Origin: Bacteroidota bacterium
GTDB taxonomy: Bacteria; Bacteroidota; Bacteroidia; UKL13-3
DNA: 34,393 bases
Direction: 5' to 3'
Assembly (NCBI GenBank): GCA_947485745.1
Contig: CANKQY010000020.1
Location: 1 to 34,393, forward strand
Below are positions 8,385-16,712 of this stretch, one piece after another. Numbering within the stretch: the stretch's first letter is position 1; the number at the start of each line of letters is the position of its first letter. Both the position numbers and the translations under genes were made by a program. A model generated the notes under the pieces. The model was given only the letters and a program-made list of their open reading frames with translations, was not told where the DNA came from and made no database searches.

Positions 8385-8969
8385 TTATTTTAGGTTCAAG
8401 AAAAAATCGGCCATCTTTTTAAAGGCTATTTTTCTATGGCTTATTTTATTTTTTTCATCTAAGCTCATTTGAGCTAAAGTTCGGTTTGAACCAATTGGCA
8501 TAAATAAAGGATCGTATCCAAAACCCTGCTCTCCTATCAATTGATGAGTGATGGTTCCATTTAAAATACCCTCAAAAAAATATTCTGTTCCTTGAAGGTA
8601 CAAACTAATTACGGTAACAAATTTGGCATTTCTATTTGCAACATTTGTTAGATTGGATAAGAGTTTTTGGTTGTTTTTTGAAGTGTCTTTTTCCTCTCCT
8701 GCGTATCTTGCGCTAAAAACACCTGGCTCCCCGCCCAGCGATTCAACCATTAAGCCAGTATCGTCTGCAAAGCAATTTAAACCAGTTAATTGATAGATGG
8801 TGCTTGATTTTATATGGGCATTTTCATGTAATGTTAGCCCATCTTCAATAATTTCTTTGGTGAAACCAATATCATTGAGCGACTGAACAAGCATGGTACC
8901 ATCCAATAAATTGGCTATTTCGCTGGTTTTATTGGGATTATGAGAGGCAAAAATGAGCTTTGGCAACAT
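8385..8969 (-). CDS. rdgB: RdgB/HAM1 non-canonical purine NTP pyrophosphatase
   Basis: Hydrolyses dITP/XTP to the monophosphate plus pyrophosphate and so keeps deaminated purines out of DNA and RNA. The 194-aa protein has the family motifs: the N-terminal ASHNPNK, ENAHIKSS, the FADDTGLMVESLGGEPGVFSAR block cut at its catalytic aspartates, GFGYDPLF, and the C-terminal KNKISHRKIA. ATG at 8969. It lies 2 nt downstream of the gene at 8972-9451 and is surely co-transcribed with it. Its stop is 8 nt from that of the convergent wecA-like gene. Confidence 0.96.
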   Translation of the reverse strand: MLPKLIFASHNPNKTSEIANLLDGTMLVQSLNDIGFTKEIIEDGLTLHENAHIKSSTIYQLTGLNCFADDTGLMVESLGGEPGVFSARYAGEEKDTSKNNQKLLSNLTNVANRNAKFVTVISLYLQGTEYFFEGILNGTITHQLIGEQGFGYDPLFMPIGSNRTLAQMSLDEKNKISHRKIAFKKMADFFLNLK

Positions 8970-8971
8970 GA

Positions 8972-9451
8972 TTAATTAAAAAACATTTTTTGTAGGGCCG
9001 CCCAAAGTTTTGCTTTAGCTTGATTATCTGTAAGGTACAACGACAAAGTTGCCGCTATTAAAATTTCAGCTCCTTCTACATAGCCCTGTTTATGTAAATC
9101 TGCAGGTATTGCTTGGGTTTGAATCCAATTAGTACAACCCCAAATAATCACCTGTTGAGGTTGAAAATGGGACCAAATACCAGAAAGTGTAGCATTTGGA
9201 AACCTATCAATATTGACAACCCAAACATCTTTCATTTGCTTTTTTAGGCCTTTAACAACTATGGTTTGTAACAGTTGTAATTCGGACGTTGCCAAAAAAT
9301 CTTCAGAAGTGCTGGAAACCAGCATCAAAAGTTTTTGTTCTCCGGAACCAAGAGGGTTGTATTCTATAGAAAAATCTCTTTCTTTGACCACGAAAATATC
9401 GTTGAATAAAGGAAGAATAAAATCATCTGATATTTGAAAATCATTATTCAT
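8972..9451 (-). CDS. Uncharacterised protein, possibly HolD (DNA polymerase III psi)-like
   Basis: 159-aa soluble protein that I cannot assign with certainty. It has a Rossmann-like pattern: a hydrophobic strand (KLLMLVS), a helix, WVVNID, QQVIIWG, then a final block EGAEILIAATLSLYLTDNQA followed by KAKLWAALQKMF. The order and spacing recall E. coli HolD, which has RLVMVAND, VLRALTV, and a C-terminal LEGAQVASPALTDLRANPTA then RAALWQQI. This is a resemblance from memory, not an alignment. It is co-transcribed with rdgB (2-nt gap). Its ATG at 9451 lies 3 nt from the divergent ilvE ATG, so its promoter must sit inside ilvE. Confidence 0.8.
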   Translation of the reverse strand: MNNDFQISDDFILPLFNDIFVVKERDFSIEYNPLGSGEQKLLMLVSSTSEDFLATSELQLLQTIVVKGLKKQMKDVWVVNIDRFPNATLSGIWSHFQPQQVIIWGCTNWIQTQAIPADLHKQGYVEGAEILIAATLSLYLTDNQAKAKLWAALQKMFFN

Positions 9452-9454
9452 ACA

Positions 9455-10519
9455 ATGGCAATTTCAATAAAAATTAGCAAAACAACACAATCCAGAATCC
9501 ATCTATGTGATTTTGAAAACATTGAATTTGGAAAAATCTTTTCTGACCATATGTTTCGGGTAGATTATTTCGACGGTTCATGGCAAAATCCGAGTATCAT
9601 TCCTTATGGTCCCATAGAAATTTCTCCTTCTTTATCTGCTTTACATTATGGGCAATCAATTTTTGAAGGGATGAAAGCTTTTAAAAATCAAGATGGCGCA
9701 CCACAATTATTCAGGCCAATAGATAATATAAAACGATTAAACATATCGGCTATTAGGATGGGCATGCCCCAAATACCTGAGGAGTTATTTCTAGATGGAT
9801 TAAATCAACTGGTTTCTTTAGATAGGGATTGGATACCAACAAAGGCAGGAAGTGCCCTGTATTTGCGTCCTTTTATGTTTGCCACCGATGATTTTGTTGG
9901 AGTGAGGCCAAGTATAAATTATTCTTTTATTATATTTTGTTGTCCAGTAAATAGTTACTACCCTCAGCCTATTAAGGTAAGAGTAGAGAAGAAATATGTG
10001 AGAGCTAGCACTGGCATGGCGGGATTTGCTAAAGCGGCAGGTAATTATGGTATTAGCATGCTTCCAACCTCTGAGGCAAAGAAAGATGGATATGATCAAA
10101 TTATCTGGACAGATGGTAAAAATCACAATTTTGTTGAAGAATCTGGTACTACCAATTTGTTTTTTGTAATGAACGACAAATTGGTTTTAACGCCGAAATT
10201 AGATGGGAATATTTTAGATGGAATAACAAGAGACAGTTGCATTAAATTGTTGAAGGCTGAAGGTTACGAGGTAGAAGAAAGAAATATAAGTATAGACGAG
10301 GTAATTGAGTCGGCTAAATCTGGATCGCTCACCGATGTTTTTGGAACAGGCACGGCAGCTATTATTGCTAAAATTGCAGCAATTGGTTTAGATGGTATTG
10401 ATTATGAATTACCAAATCCAGAAAAAAGAAAGGTTTCTAATTGGTTGTATAAAACCATTTATGATATTCAAACAGGTAAGGCTAAAGATACCTTTAATTG
10501 GGTCAAGGTTATCTCTTAA
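9455..10519 (+). CDS. ilvE: Branched-chain amino acid aminotransferase
   Basis: PLP enzyme for the last step of leucine, isoleucine and valine synthesis and the first step of their breakdown. The 354-aa length and motifs fit the class IV aminotransferase, BCAT group: HYGQSIFEGMKAF at 64-76, LYLRPFMFATD, the PLP-lysine region FAKAAGNYG (K193), EESGTTNLFFV, and GILDGITR-like DGITRDS. The ATG at 9455 fits the usual family N-terminus; a TTG seven codons upstream would overlap the divergent gene. No intergenic promoter is possible, and GATATTTG at 9428-9435, inside the neighbouring coding region, is a one-mismatch -7 candidate. A hairpin follows the stop. Confidence 0.95.
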   Translation: MAISIKISKTTQSRIHLCDFENIEFGKIFSDHMFRVDYFDGSWQNPSIIPYGPIEISPSLSALHYGQSIFEGMKAFKNQDGAPQLFRPIDNIKRLNISAIRMGMPQIPEELFLDGLNQLVSLDRDWIPTKAGSALYLRPFMFATDDFVGVRPSINYSFIIFCCPVNSYYPQPIKVRVEKKYVRASTGMAGFAKAAGNYGISMLPTSEAKKDGYDQIIWTDGKNHNFVEESGTTNLFFVMNDKLVLTPKLDGNILDGITRDSCIKLLKAEGYEVEERNISIDEVIESAKSGSLTDVFGTGTAAIIAKIAAIGLDGIDYELPNPEKRKVSNWLYKTIYDIQTGKAKDTFNWVKVIS

Positions 10520-10540
10520 TTCAATAAATTTATAAGGAAG

Positions 10541-10573
10541 CCTTCTCTGCAAAAAAGTAGGGGAGGTTTTTTT
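10541..10573 (+). terminator. Terminator after ilvE
   Basis: CCTTCTCTGC (10541-10550) pairs with GTAGGGGAGG (10557-10566), with three G-U pairs, an AAAAAA loop and seven Ts after it. The T-run overlaps the stop codon of the convergent glycosyltransferase. Confidence 0.75.
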
Positions 10574-11741
10574 ATGCCCTTTTGGCTCGTTCCCAATTGG
10601 CACTTTGCTTGCCTCTCAAAAACCTAAAAAAACCCAAGTACATGCAGAGATTCATGATAAAAAAGTAATAGGGCACAAATAATATTTTCACCTTAATTTG
10701 TTTGTTGGCCAAGTACCAACCTAGCAGAGCCATTGAATAAAAAAGTAGCTGACCAATCATTAGCAATTTGTATATTATATTTGGTTCAGACAGTAAAAAA
10801 ATATTAACTATAAACAACATTAATAAAGATAGGGGAGCTAATGTCCAACGCAAAACCCTGTGGGAAATAAATAAAAAGCTCACTTTAAAATTGGTGATTA
10901 AGTTAAAACCTTTTGGTAACCTGGTCATACTTTGAAAGGCGCCAGCAGCAATTCTAATTTTCCTTTTGAGCTCCTCTCCCACGTTTGCGCTAGCTGTTTC
11001 TGCGGCCCATGCATTTTTCTCATAAATTACCCTATAGCCATCATTAGCAATTTGCATGCTTTGCATTAAATCATCTAACAAAGTATCTTTAGGTAATTCT
11101 TTAAAAAGTTCAGTTCTATAACTCATTAATTCTCCTGCCGCACCAACAATCGTGTAGAAATCGGAATCAAGTTGTTTTAAGAAACTTTCGTATTTCCAAT
11201 AAATGCCTTCACCAGCACCACTGGCATTTTCTTTGTCCTTGGTAATAATTCTCTTTTCGCCGGTAACTGCGCCCACTCTTGGGTTGGAATAATGCTTTAC
11301 CATTTCATGAATGGCCTCAGGATTTAGGGCGGTATTGGCATCACAAAACACTACAATAGGCGCCTTAACAAAAGCCATGGCACGATTCATGGCAGATGCT
11401 TTACCGTTTCTAGTATCCTCATGCAAAGCTAGTATTTGAGGATATTTTTTGATCCTATCTGGTGTATCATCTGAAGAACCATCGCTAATAAAAATAAGTT
11501 GAAGCTTGTGTGCAGGATAATTTAAAGCAAGACTATTTTTGATTTTTTCTTCAATATAATCTGACTCATTGAAACAAGGAACTACCAGAGCTACACTTGG
11601 CAAAAAGTTTGGATCAAACGGTGCTTTTTTTTGAATAATTTTTTTTATTTTAACCAAAAAATACACTAGGCTACCATAGCCTAAATAACTATAAACTACA
11701 ATACCAATACCTACCCAGAACAAACAGGCTAATACACTCAT
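10572..11741 (-). CDS. Membrane GT2 family glycosyltransferase
   Basis: Processive-type family 2 glycosyltransferase anchored in the inner membrane, probably adding a sugar during exopolysaccharide synthesis. One N-terminal TM segment (about 5-30) precedes the GT-A domain: VALVVPCFNE at 50-59, DGSSDDT at 87-93 (nucleotide-sugar), DAN at 134-136 (metal), a LLDDLMQS acceptor/catalytic segment near 218, and KRKIRIAAG near 250 in place of the Q/RxxRW motif. Two to three C-terminal TM segments follow. 389 aa, ATG at 11741. It is the last gene of the minus-strand polysaccharide operon, 113 nt after the ligase gene. Sugar specificity cannot be read from the sequence. Confidence 0.88.
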   Translation of the reverse strand: MSVLACLFWVGIGIVVYSYLGYGSLVYFLVKIKKIIQKKAPFDPNFLPSVALVVPCFNESDYIEEKIKNSLALNYPAHKLQLIFISDGSSDDTPDRIKKYPQILALHEDTRNGKASAMNRAMAFVKAPIVVFCDANTALNPEAIHEMVKHYSNPRVGAVTGEKRIITKDKENASGAGEGIYWKYESFLKQLDSDFYTIVGAAGELMSYRTELFKELPKDTLLDDLMQSMQIANDGYRVIYEKNAWAAETASANVGEELKRKIRIAAGAFQSMTRLPKGFNLITNFKVSFLFISHRVLRWTLAPLSLLMLFIVNIFLLSEPNIIYKLLMIGQLLFYSMALLGWYLANKQIKVKILFVPYYFFIMNLCMYLGFFRFLRGKQSANWERAKRA

Positions 11742-11854
11742 TTATTGACTATTTTTTTTATAAGTAATCTTACTAAATGAAAGCAGGAATGACTCTGAAT
11801 AGCTGCTTACTTTATAGCTAATAGTAAAGGTACTTATTAAAGGAATTTGTATCA

Positions 11855-13306
11855 TTACTTATTTACTTTTCCTCTGGCATTAAATACTTTAGGCTGGTAA
11901 ATTTCTCCCACCGTTAGCATGGTCATAGTAACATACATTAAAGCACCTATAGGAGCCTGACCAAAAACAGGGGTTCCAAAACTAGCTATTAATACTCCTA
12001 AGAAACCTCCATACAAAGCAATTAGTTTTTGTTTGGTATCTCTATCTGTAATGGTTTTAATTTTTACCACACCCAATACAAGCGCAAAAGCCAATCCTAG
12101 GGCATAAATAATTAAACCTACTATCCCATTTTCCAACCAAATTTTCACAAACCAACTATCAGTTGGTAGATTTGTTAAGTAACTATTTGGATAAAAGCGA
12201 GTGGCCCCTGAGCCGGTAGTACCAATGCCTGAACCAAAAGGCCTGTTTACTAAATATTCGCGAATTTTTTCTTGATTTGCCAAACGAACTAACAGAGGAG
12301 CTTCTTTTGGATCAAGTGCAGTTCTAATCTTATAAATTTGGTGATTTGAATTTCCAATATTGGTAAATTTCAAGAATGAAAAGGCTATCAATAATAACAC
12401 TAAACCACTACCCAATAATCTAAAATTTCTAATCAATAATAGGTAAACAATAAATCCAAAGAAAATTACAAATATTGGTTCAAAACTACCCGAGGTACTC
12501 ATACCAATTAGGCATACAACAAAACCAATGGCATATAAAATTCTTGCCCATTTAGTGTAAGGGCCTAAAGCCAAGATAAGGCATATATAGGCCACGTAAG
12601 CCATGGTAACTCCAAACTGCCCAGCATCAGAAAAAAACGAGAATGCACGCAATTGTCCTAACAATACGTGGGTAATTCTCCCTCCATCCTCGAGCCATTT
12701 ATTTTCAAATGGATCGAGACCAATATTAATTTGTTTCCAACCCCAAAAAGCACCAAATATCCCCCAGATTATAATTGTTTTTATTAGGCCATCCAAGTGT
12801 TCTTTTTTATCAAATAAAAGTAAGGTGAGCAGTACAGTTTGTATTGCATAAAATGAGATACCTCTTACTGCATACAGCCATGCATTGATATTATCCGCTT
12901 CTGGGTTAAATGCCTCGCCAAGTGTATAAAATAGCCATAAAACAATGGTGAAAAAGAATCCATTATTTAGCTTAGCAGAATTTTCTTTGTTCAAGCGAAA
13001 TAACAAGGAAAGTGTAGTTAAAAACAATATCCCATCTACAAACAAATCCAATGGAATGTCACTAACGTACCTGTTAATACCAATAAAGAAAAATGAATAA
13101 TGAATATAGCACATTAAACCATAATAGGGGTTAGAAATAATGAGCGCGATAACACCAAAGAATACAGGTAAAAAGGCTACCAAGCTAACAATACCTATAT
13201 CCCCAACCGCCAATACACTTGCCATTGTAACTCCGGTCGCTAATATCAAAACCGCAATTATAAATGTTGTATTTCTACCACTAAAGGATTTTGAACCTGG
13301 TCTCAA
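11855..13306 (-). CDS. O-antigen ligase/polymerase (Wzy/WaaL-like) membrane protein
   Basis: 483-aa protein with about a dozen hydrophobic segments. The conserved loop of the O-antigen ligase family is seen late in the protein: RPFGSGIGTTGSG followed by LPTDSWFVKIWLENGIVGL. Such proteins polymerise lipid-linked repeat units (Wzy) or ligate them to an acceptor (WaaL) on the periplasmic face. The start is read as TTG at 13306, one base after the stop of the 78-aa gene; an in-frame stop lies five codons upstream and the next ATG would cut off the first membrane helix. The 1-nt spacing suggests translational coupling. Whether it polymerises or ligates is open. Confidence 0.85.
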   Translation of the reverse strand: MRPGSKSFSGRNTTFIIAVLILATGVTMASVLAVGDIGIVSLVAFLPVFFGVIALIISNPYYGLMCYIHYSFFFIGINRYVSDIPLDLFVDGILFLTTLSLLFRLNKENSAKLNNGFFFTIVLWLFYTLGEAFNPEADNINAWLYAVRGISFYAIQTVLLTLLLFDKKEHLDGLIKTIIIWGIFGAFWGWKQINIGLDPFENKWLEDGGRITHVLLGQLRAFSFFSDAGQFGVTMAYVAYICLILALGPYTKWARILYAIGFVVCLIGMSTSGSFEPIFVIFFGFIVYLLLIRNFRLLGSGLVLLLIAFSFLKFTNIGNSNHQIYKIRTALDPKEAPLLVRLANQEKIREYLVNRPFGSGIGTTGSGATRFYPNSYLTNLPTDSWFVKIWLENGIVGLIIYALGLAFALVLGVVKIKTITDRDTKQKLIALYGGFLGVLIASFGTPVFGQAPIGALMYVTMTMLTVGEIYQPKVFNARGKVNK

Positions 13307-13307
13307 T

Positions 13308-13544
13308 TTAGTTATTGTTTATAATTTGTATACTCGGTTGATGTATATAAAAATCAATGGAGTGAAGATTACCAATTCTTAGCGTTTCAAAAACACCATA
13401 AATAGCAAGTAAAATTAGGTAAGGGCAGGAAAAATCATCGGATAGAAAGCTGGCTAAAATTACAACTCCAAGTATAGCACCTAAACCATTCTCAATAAGA
13501 GAAGTAAAGCTTTTACTTTTTATTATTTGTGTGACGGCCAACAT
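13308..13544 (-). CDS. 78-aa small membrane protein of the polysaccharide operon
   Basis: Not recognised. It encodes 78 residues with two hydrophobic stretches (GLGAILGVVILASFL at about 21-35 and CPYLILLAIYGVF at about 40-52) and a polar C-terminal tail. It starts with ATG at 13544, 14 nt after the stop of the Wzc-like gene, and ends 1 nt before the TTG start of the ligase, so it fills the only gap between them and is very likely real. The helix-turn-helix membrane hairpin resembles small two-TM families such as DUF2892 only in size. A partner or chaperone role for the ligase or co-polymerase is inference from position. Confidence 0.72.
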   Translation of the reverse strand: MLAVTQIIKSKSFTSLIENGLGAILGVVILASFLSDDFSCPYLILLAIYGVFETLRIGNLHSIDFYIHQPSIQIINNN

Positions 13545-13558
13545 GCATTTCCTACAAA

Positions 13559-15766
13559 TTATGCGTTTTCTTCTTCAGAATCATCATCCTGTTGCGGCAG
13601 GGCAGGGCGTGCAACACGCTTTGATTTAGGAACTGTAACAACCATGTTTTCTAAGTCTAAAGATTCAACAAAGTTCAACCAAAGCATAATTTTATTTTCA
13701 TCGCCCGAGGCTTTCCTAAACAATTTCATGATATTATCATCGGCAGGCTGCCAGCTTCTTCTTGCATCTAAAACCAATAATGATAAACGAGAGTTCTTAA
13801 TCAATTGATTTGGCAATGCATTTATGCTGATAGCAGGGATTTCCACGATGATAAAATTATAAGCACTTCTATTTACTCTAGAAAACTCAGGTAATAAATT
13901 CTCCTCAGTTTTAGCAGAAAACAGCCTAGAAGTAATGTCGTAACGAAGGGTACGAAATCTTCTATCATCCGTTTCAGCATCCTCCATATTTTCGTCGTTA
14001 GAAATATAAAGTACTGAATAATCAAGGGTATATAATTTCTCGGCAAGTTTTTGACCAGCATACGATTTGCCCTCCTGTTCTCTAGAACTAATAACAGTAA
14101 TGAGGTAATTTGAGGTAACTTGAGGATTATTTTCCAATTCAATTTTTAAATTAGAAACAGCATAATCCAAGAGCGTATTTTCTATCCTACCTATATGAAT
14201 TGAATTGGAGGACGACATTCTATTAGGCAAGGCACTGAAAGTTTTTAGACCAGTTAACTCCTCAGCTCTTGATGTATTTTTGATTGACCCATCCAACAAT
14301 TCGCGGGCAATGAAGTAAACAAGCAGGAATAAGAAAGACGCAAGGAATGACAATACCACCAATAAAAACCTCTTTGGAGCTATCGGTTTTGTTGGGAAAA
14401 CAGGATTATCCGTTACCTGCAAATTGTTCGACATTTCGATATTTTGTTGTCTCAATTTAGCCAAATGGTAGCCATGTAAAACTTCTAAATATTGCCTTTC
14501 GGCAACATTAATCTCGCGCTCTAACATGCTTACTTGCATATTTAAAGGAGAGTATTCTCTGTACTTTCTATCAAATTCTTTTCTACGATCAATGTACACT
14601 TGCAGGCGTGCTTCTGAGCCATCCATTGCCAAAACTTCTTTTAACCAAGCCTCCAACACCGTATTCATTGGAACCGATTCCATGGTATTATTTAAACTGT
14701 AATATTGTAATACCCAGAGGCGAATTTCTTGCTTTATGGCATCCACTCTGGTGGCCATTTTCTCTATATCAACCTTTTCATTGTGGTAGATTTTTGCTCT
14801 TTCATATTCTTCGTGCGCAACCCCCAATTCCTTCCTCAATTTATTAAGTTCTGCATTGTTATGTAATAAAACCTCTCTTGATTCCAACTGGTCTTCTAAC
14901 CTTGCTACTCCGCGTTTGTGAGCTTCATAAGCCATTAACTCTTTGTAATAATCTGTTTCATTGGTTTCATTTTCAATTGCAACGGCTTTCGCTTGCTCAT
15001 AATAATTGATAATTTTATTTCGAATACCAAAGTCTTTTAACTTATTTTCAGAGTTATTTAATTCGGCAGCCGCATCTTTTAACCTTGCCTCAAACCATTT
15101 TGCTACATTTACAGTTTCTGAACCTTTTAAAAATTTATATTTTTCAATAAACTCTTCAGTTAAAAACTTTAAGGTATTTAAACACACACCAGGATCATCT
15201 GATTTATAAGTGATATCAATAAAATCTGAGGAAGATTTACGCGAAGCAGTTAAGTTTTTACTTATATTACCAATGCTATAATGACCATTAACATCTGAAA
15301 TTAAACGAACTACTTTATTATCAGTAGAAGAATTTTTATATTTAGTTATTTTATCAACGGTAGCAGAAAAATTACCTTGAACAACTATTAAAGCTCTTTC
15401 ATCTGTAATTGTATTTTTGAGCTCATTAAAACTCTTTTCACTAAGAATAAGCGGATCTGGCATTTCAAGTAACAGATGCTGCGCCAATACCTTAATGGCA
15501 ACATCTTCTAAAGTTTGACGAGCTGTAACGGTTACTAATAAGTTGTCAAAGGCATTGTTGATAGTAAAATAATCCGACTTAGGGGCATCTTCACTTGCGT
15601 TATTACCGTTTCCTGAAGCGATGCCTGTATAAACAGTTGTTGCAGATTGGTATTCTTTAGGCAATCTATCTGATAGCACATAAACCAGAATGGCCACTAG
15701 CACTGGGAAAAGTATTAGCCATTTAAGGTTTTTACTTAATATTCGTAAAAATTGAACAAAACTCAT
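13559..15766 (-). CDS. Wzc-like polysaccharide co-polymerase with degenerate kinase domain
   Basis: Inner-membrane protein that sets chain length and couples synthesis to export of polysaccharide. The 735 aa comprise a Wzz domain with TM1 (about 15-32), a long periplasmic coiled-coil/GNVR region, the PxxPxxP-type motif PTKPIAP at 458-464, TM2 (about 466-487), and a cytoplasmic ATPase-like domain. That domain keeps GKS at 566-568 (REQEGKS). The Walker A' segment reads LYISND instead of an IDxD pattern, Walker B reads IIVEIP with Glu642 in place of the usual Asp, and the C-terminal tail is acidic without any tyrosine cluster. Active tyrosine-kinase function is therefore doubtful. It lies 10 nt downstream of the TolC-like gene. 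Confidence 0.9.
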   Translation of the reverse strand: MSFVQFLRILSKNLKWLILFPVLVAILVYVLSDRLPKEYQSATTVYTGIASGNGNNASEDAPKSDYFTINNAFDNLLVTVTARQTLEDVAIKVLAQHLLLEMPDPLILSEKSFNELKNTITDERALIVVQGNFSATVDKITKYKNSSTDNKVVRLISDVNGHYSIGNISKNLTASRKSSSDFIDITYKSDDPGVCLNTLKFLTEEFIEKYKFLKGSETVNVAKWFEARLKDAAAELNNSENKLKDFGIRNKIINYYEQAKAVAIENETNETDYYKELMAYEAHKRGVARLEDQLESREVLLHNNAELNKLRKELGVAHEEYERAKIYHNEKVDIEKMATRVDAIKQEIRLWVLQYYSLNNTMESVPMNTVLEAWLKEVLAMDGSEARLQVYIDRRKEFDRKYREYSPLNMQVSMLEREINVAERQYLEVLHGYHLAKLRQQNIEMSNNLQVTDNPVFPTKPIAPKRFLLVVLSFLASFLFLLVYFIARELLDGSIKNTSRAEELTGLKTFSALPNRMSSSNSIHIGRIENTLLDYAVSNLKIELENNPQVTSNYLITVISSREQEGKSYAGQKLAEKLYTLDYSVLYISNDENMEDAETDDRRFRTLRYDITSRLFSAKTEENLLPEFSRVNRSAYNFIIVEIPAISINALPNQLIKNSRLSLLVLDARRSWQPADDNIMKLFRKASGDENKIMLWLNFVESLDLENMVVTVPKSKRVARPALPQQDDDSEEENA

Positions 15767-15776
15767 CTGCGTTGAT

Positions 15777-16544
15777 TTATTTTTTTGTTTGTTTTAATAT
15801 GACCTTGTGTAACGGCAAACCTAGTATAGCCTCAAACTGTTTCAATGCGCCATAATAAAACCTGAATGATTCGTGGTATGCAGCTTCGGCATTTGCTAGC
15901 ACATTCTTTTGTCTAGCATACTCCGAAAAGTGAATGGAACCTTCTCTGTATTCCTTTTCTGCAACCTGACAAGCCACCATTTGCATAGTATAATCTTCAT
16001 TTCTTCCTTTATACAATCTATTATATCCAACCATATCTGCATAAAAAGAATTTAACTTTATTCTTAGTTCCATTGCCTCCGCATCGCGCTTATACTTTTG
16101 CACGATTACTTTTTCTTTAGATTCGTTTACTCTGCCTTTATTCCCTAAAACATCATAAACTGAAAGTTGAATATTAACACCTGCACGGAAACCAGATTGT
16201 ACCTGAACCAAACCGGTTTGAGGTGCTAATGGATCTGTGTAAGCAAAAAATGGAAGACTACCGAATGAGTAATTATAAAAAACATTAACATTTTGAGCCC
16301 AAATCCACCTCGTATAACGTTCATTCCATTGATTGGCCCGCATTGCGGCAGCTTCTTGTTTTAAGGTAGGGTTTATTGATTTAGCAATTTCATACAAAGA
16401 ATCTAAGGAAGGCAATAGTAATTCAATGTCTATTTTTGGATTCAATAATAATTCTTCAGTTGGATCACCTGCTTGTGCATTGGCAGGAAGGGTAATGCAA
16501 ATTATCCCTATCAATAAAACAATCCAAGTTATATATTTCTTCAT
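15777..16544 (-). CDS. Half-length TolC-family outer-membrane protein
   Basis: 255-aa exported protein with a clear signal peptide (MKKYITWIVLLIGIICI, cleavage after ANAQA) and a TolC/OEP-like body: LYEIAKSINPTLKQEAA is the typical first helix, then a barrel-strand-like region, long helices, and AEAAYHESFRFYYGALKQFE before the end. Classical TolC subunits have two such repeats in more than 400 aa; only one is present here and the C-terminus is intact. The ATG at 16544 places the signal peptide at the N-terminus; an alternative start 14 codons upstream would bury it. It is the first gene of the polysaccharide operon, where a Wza-type channel would be expected, so it may form the outer-membrane exit. 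That role is inferred. Confidence 0.83.
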   Translation of the reverse strand: MKKYITWIVLLIGIICITLPANAQAGDPTEELLLNPKIDIELLLPSLDSLYEIAKSINPTLKQEAAAMRANQWNERYTRWIWAQNVNVFYNYSFGSLPFFAYTDPLAPQTGLVQVQSGFRAGVNIQLSVYDVLGNKGRVNESKEKVIVQKYKRDAEAMELRIKLNSFYADMVGYNRLYKGRNEDYTMQMVACQVAEKEYREGSIHFSEYARQKNVLANAEAAYHESFRFYYGALKQFEAILGLPLHKVILKQTKK

Positions 16545-16712
16545 ATCAAAAATCAAAATAGTTTTCGTGCATTTATATATCAACAAAGTAAGTTCAACTC
16601 ATCATAAATAATGAATTCACTTATTCACCCTAAGTATTAGTATGTCCATTTTTGTAACAAGTTGGATTTATCAATTAATTTCATGGTATTTATATTGAAA
16701 ATATAGCTATTC

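Noticed and set aside
13527-13808. Plus-strand frame opposite the 3' end of the Wzc-like gene
   Set aside because: Lies wholly opposite a well-supported coding sequence and has a low-complexity start rich in serine.
16545-16586. Upstream start of the TolC-like gene
   Set aside because: It would place 14 polar residues before the signal peptide; the ATG at 16544 gives a normal signal sequence.
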